This document shows, piece after piece, positions 61,384 to 64,000 of a stretch of DNA of 64,000 bases. A model generated the notes under the pieces. The model saw only the letters and a list, made by a program, of their open reading frames with translations. It had not been told where the DNA came from and did not search any database. The translations under genes were made by a program, and so were the position numbers. The stretch is from positions 1-64,000 of the forward strand of contig JADJQP010000011.1 in the NCBI GenBank assembly GCA_016712665.1, given 5' to 3'. The stretch is from Bacteroidota bacterium (lineage in GTDB: Bacteria > Bacteroidota > Bacteroidia > Chitinophagales > Chitinophagaceae). Each line of letters starts with the position of its first letter. The stretch's first letter is position 1.

Positions 61384-62622
61384 ATGCGTTCACTAATCCT
61401 ATTGTTTTCTTTGTTTCTTTCTTATTGCAGTTTTTCTCAATTAAATCCGGCCATTACCCACTGGCTTATCAATATGAATGGGCAAACAGGTTTTGCAGGT
61501 ATTCCCACAAATGTGCAGCAGGTACAATACTCAGCGAATAATGTATATGTTAGTACCACTGATGTTCCGGATTGGATTCCGCTTGGCTATAACTGGCCTA
61601 ACAATCCTTGGTCACCACAAAACCAGAACTTCGTATTTAAGATAACCCTCAACCCAAGCGAAAAAATAATGAACAAGATAGCCACCGCTTTTGGTCATAT
61701 AGGGATTTGGACAAATGGGGTTTCAATCTATAATCAGAAAGATGCAAAAAGTTGGAACGACTCATCGGTATGGTGGCAAAATGCCTTGTTCTTTGAACAT
61801 CTTGATATGGAAACAATGGACACTTGCCTGGGTCATCCCAATGATAAATTTGAATACCACCTACATGTACATCCCAAATGTTTATGGAACGAAACAGATA
61901 GTTCAACACATGCACCATTACTTGGATTTGCATTTGATGGATTTCCCATTTATGGATGCTACGGCTTTACAAATGCAAATGGAACAGGCCCGATAAAAAA
62001 ATTAAAATCAAGTTACAGATTACGCAACATTGCCGGCAGAACCGTTTTGCCAAATGGTGTTGTTTTGAATCCTGTTTACTATGGTCCCACTTTGGCACAA
62101 TATCCCTTAGGAGCATATATTGAAGATTACGAATTTGTAAATGGTCTGGGTGATTTAGATTCATTGAATGGTCGTTTTAGTGTGACACCTGAATATCCCA
62201 ACGGAATCTATTGCTACTTTGTAACACTTGACGATACCTTAGGACCTGCCTTTCCATATGTTCTGGGTCCCCGCTATTTTGGCATGGTGCAACCCGGCAA
62301 TACAGGCCCCAATTCTGGTCATAACACTATTTCCGAACCGGTACTTATTTACACTTCCGTAAATGATATTGACAATGAAATCATTTTCAAAGTATATCCT
62401 AATCCTACCTCAACTACCCTTAATTTATTTTTGATTCCCTCTTTCTTTGCAAATATGTCCGCGACTTTAGTGAACACAACCGGAAGAACGGTAATGAACT
62501 GGGAAAATATTCAAACAGCCGTAAACTATCAATATGACATTTCGCATTTACCAAAAGGATTGTATATTTTGCAAGTTAATGGAAATGGGAAAACAGTTCA
62601 TTCAAAAATAATCATCAAATAA
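61384..62622 (+). CDS. Secreted YHYH-domain protein with a T9SS type A tail
   Basis: A 412-residue exported protein. The signal peptide is MRSLILLFSLFLSYCSFSQ. The central part (about 25-320) matches the YHYH domain, with EYHLHVHPKCL (about 158) in the YHYH place, HAPLLGFAFDGFPIYG and the NGIYCYFVT strand. The last 80 residues are a T9SS type A signal (FKVYPNPTSTTLNL, DISHLPKGLYILQV, KIIIK). The YHYH function is not known; the domain is often found near sulfatases. Its TAA overlaps the ATG of the sulfatase gene by one base, so the two are cotranscribed. Confidence 0.88.
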   Translation: MRSLILLFSLFLSYCSFSQLNPAITHWLINMNGQTGFAGIPTNVQQVQYSANNVYVSTTDVPDWIPLGYNWPNNPWSPQNQNFVFKITLNPSEKIMNKIATAFGHIGIWTNGVSIYNQKDAKSWNDSSVWWQNALFFEHLDMETMDTCLGHPNDKFEYHLHVHPKCLWNETDSSTHAPLLGFAFDGFPIYGCYGFTNANGTGPIKKLKSSYRLRNIAGRTVLPNGVVLNPVYYGPTLAQYPLGAYIEDYEFVNGLGDLDSLNGRFSVTPEYPNGIYCYFVTLDDTLGPAFPYVLGPRYFGMVQPGNTGPNSGHNTISEPVLIYTSVNDIDNEIIFKVYPNPTSTTLNLFLIPSFFANMSATLVNTTGRTVMNWENIQTAVNYQYDISHLPKGLYILQVNGNGKTVHSKIIIK

Positions 62623-64000
62623 TGAAAAAAATCTTGTCTTTTCTTGCTGTGGTAATGCTCTTTCAATCTGCACTTGCTCAAAAAAATATTATTGTCATTA
62701 TTGCCGACGACTTAGGCGCCGACTATTGCGGTTTTACCGACAATGCCACAGACACCGCCAAAATGCCCAACATTCGGGGACTTTTGCAAAAAGGTGTTCG
62801 TTTCAAAAATGCTTGGGGTACACCGTACTGCTCTTCTACAAGGACCGGCACCTTTACAGGTCGATACTCCTTCCGAACAGGCGTTGGTACCGTTATTGGC
62901 GGAGCCTCCTCAGCTGATTTGGATTCAAGTGAACTATCCATTCCTGAATTACTTAAATATGCAGCGCCCACAAAATATGCTAGCGCCAATATTGGAAAAT
63001 GGCATATGAATGTACAAACGCCTCAGAAACTACTCTATCCAACCAATGTATATGGTTATGAATTATTTAAAGGAAATTTTTCAGGCGCTATTGCCAGTTA
63101 TACCAATTGGACAAAAATTACCAATAGCGTACAAACCGATACCATTACTACGTATGCAACTACTGAAACCATCAATGATGCCATTTCATGGCTTGATACC
63201 TTACAAAATAATAAACCCTTTTTTCTTTGGTTGGCCTTTAATGCTCCTCATACTCCCTTTCACCTACCTCCCGCTAATTTACACACCGTACCAGGACTTA
63301 CAGGTACCCAACAACATATCAACCAAAATCCCGGTCTGTACTTCAAAGCCATGATAGAAGCCATGGATACCGAAACAGGTAGACTCCTTCAATGGTTAAT
63401 TAATAATAATAAAATGGATAGCACCACTATTATTTTTATGGGTGATAATGGCAACGATAAGCGAGTGCGTCAAATTACCGATAGCAATCATGTAAAAGGT
63501 ACCCTATATGATTATGGAGTGCATATACCTTTTTTTCATTTCAGGACCCGGCATTGTAAATCCCAATCGATCTTCAGATGCCTTACTCAATGTACAAGAT
63601 GTATTTGCAACCGTTCTTGAAGTAGCAGGCTTTACAAACTGGGCAGCAGCCATTCCGGCGGGCACTATTATTGATTCAAAAAGTATTGTTCCCATTCTTA
63701 CCAATCAAAACAATAGCATTCGCGATTGGGCATTCACTGAATTATTTACACCAACACCCACTGCAAAGGATGGTAAAACCATGCGAAATAGTGAGTACCA
63801 ATTGATACGATTTGACAATGGAACGCAAGAATTTTATAACCTGGTAAATGATCCCTTGCAACAAACCAATTTACTTTCGCAAAATTTGAGTGCCACTGAA
63901 TTGAGCAACTACAACTACCTCTGCAATGAAATGACCAATCTAGTAGGCACGCCATCATGTCAAGCAGGTGTGGGCATTCAAGAGCATCCACAAGATCAAT
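62622..64000 (+). CDS. Secreted sulfatase, frame broken near 63529 and cut by the window end
   Basis: Exported sulfatase-fold hydrolase. The signal peptide MKKILSFLAVVMLFQSALA is followed by the first metal-binding motif IIADDLGADY. The residue to be made formylglycine is Cys70 in YCSSTRTGTFTGRYSF. NIGKWHM, NAPHTPFH and FMGDNGND supply other active-site residues. The frame shifts at a T7 run (63529-63535). Removing one T restores IPFFISGPGIVNPNRSSDAL, and the protein runs in frame to the window edge (at least 459 residues), with YNLVNDPLQQTNL near the end. The usual C/S-x-P-S/T-R signature has Ser instead of Pro. Confidence 0.88.

Noticed and set aside
1..64000. tRNA, rRNA, riboswitch, insertion sequence, prophage or toxin-antitoxin genes
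   Set aside because: I saw no cloverleaf, conserved RNA element, transposase, integrase or toxin-antitoxin pair. A covariance-model scan would be needed to exclude small RNAs.

Overview
The window is a chromosomal segment from a member of the Bacteroidota, most likely in or near the Chitinophagales/Sphingobacteriia. Evidence: a fused SecDF, the complete Bacteroidota-type division and cell wall (dcw) cluster with a PASTA-tailed FtsI, a bifunctional DAHP synthase/chorismate mutase, proteins with type IX secretion (T9SS) C-terminal signals, a giant SprB-like repeat protein, and promoter-like TAnnTTTG boxes instead of sigma70 -10/-35 pairs. I see no phage, transposon, CRISPR, tRNA or rRNA.

Layout. 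1-5.2 kb: a small secreted basic protein, secDF and an acetyl-CoA acetyltransferase. 5.2-21.4 kb, minus strand: mraZ-rsmH-ftsL-ftsI-murE-mraY-murD-ftsW-murG-murC-ftsQ-ftsA-ftsZ, one probable operon for peptidoglycan precursor synthesis and septation. 21.4-21.84 kb: the only gene-free stretch above 300 bp; it is AT-rich and holds two perfect and two degenerate DnaA boxes, so it is a candidate replication origin. 21.8-31.7 kb: a peptide transporter, phosphatidylserine decarboxylase, YbeY, mannose-1-phosphate guanylyltransferase, an outer membrane protein, a translation quality-control trio (ArfB, DTD, MazG-like), a DCC-family membrane protein, a B12-type radical SAM enzyme and MeaB. 31.8-45.9 kb: an O-antigen ligase, a GH92 alpha-mannosidase, a LolA-like carrier, methyltransferases, AroG/chorismate mutase, envelope proteins, a chromate transporter, a stand-alone GldM C-terminal-like protein, arginase and a glycosyltransferase. 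46.0-58.1 kb: a giant (about 3,876-codon) repeat adhesin with a type B T9SS signal, preceded by a small secreted protein. 58.3-64 kb: a hydrolase, a GT2 glycosyltransferase, an OppC-like permease, a YHYH protein with a T9SS tail, and a sulfatase cut by the window end.

Two things shape how the window should be read. First, at least a dozen otherwise intact genes, including ftsZ, ftsA, ftsW and murD, are broken by single-base indels. Nearly all sit in short homopolymers and occur in both directions, which points to sequencing or assembly error rather than pseudogenes. I give restored gene extents and mark each break. Second, four in-frame stop codons (TAG in lolA, TAA and TGA in the giant adhesin, TGA in a hydrolase) are substitutions, not indels, and need separate checking.

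The most interesting biology is the giant adhesin. Its 44 Ig-like repeats carry a higher-order register in which every fourth repeat is a distinct 'C-V/I-P-G-N' type, giving an almost exact 942-bp (314-residue) period over seven copies. The stand-alone GldM-C-like protein and the DnaA-box cluster next to mraZ are the next best leads.
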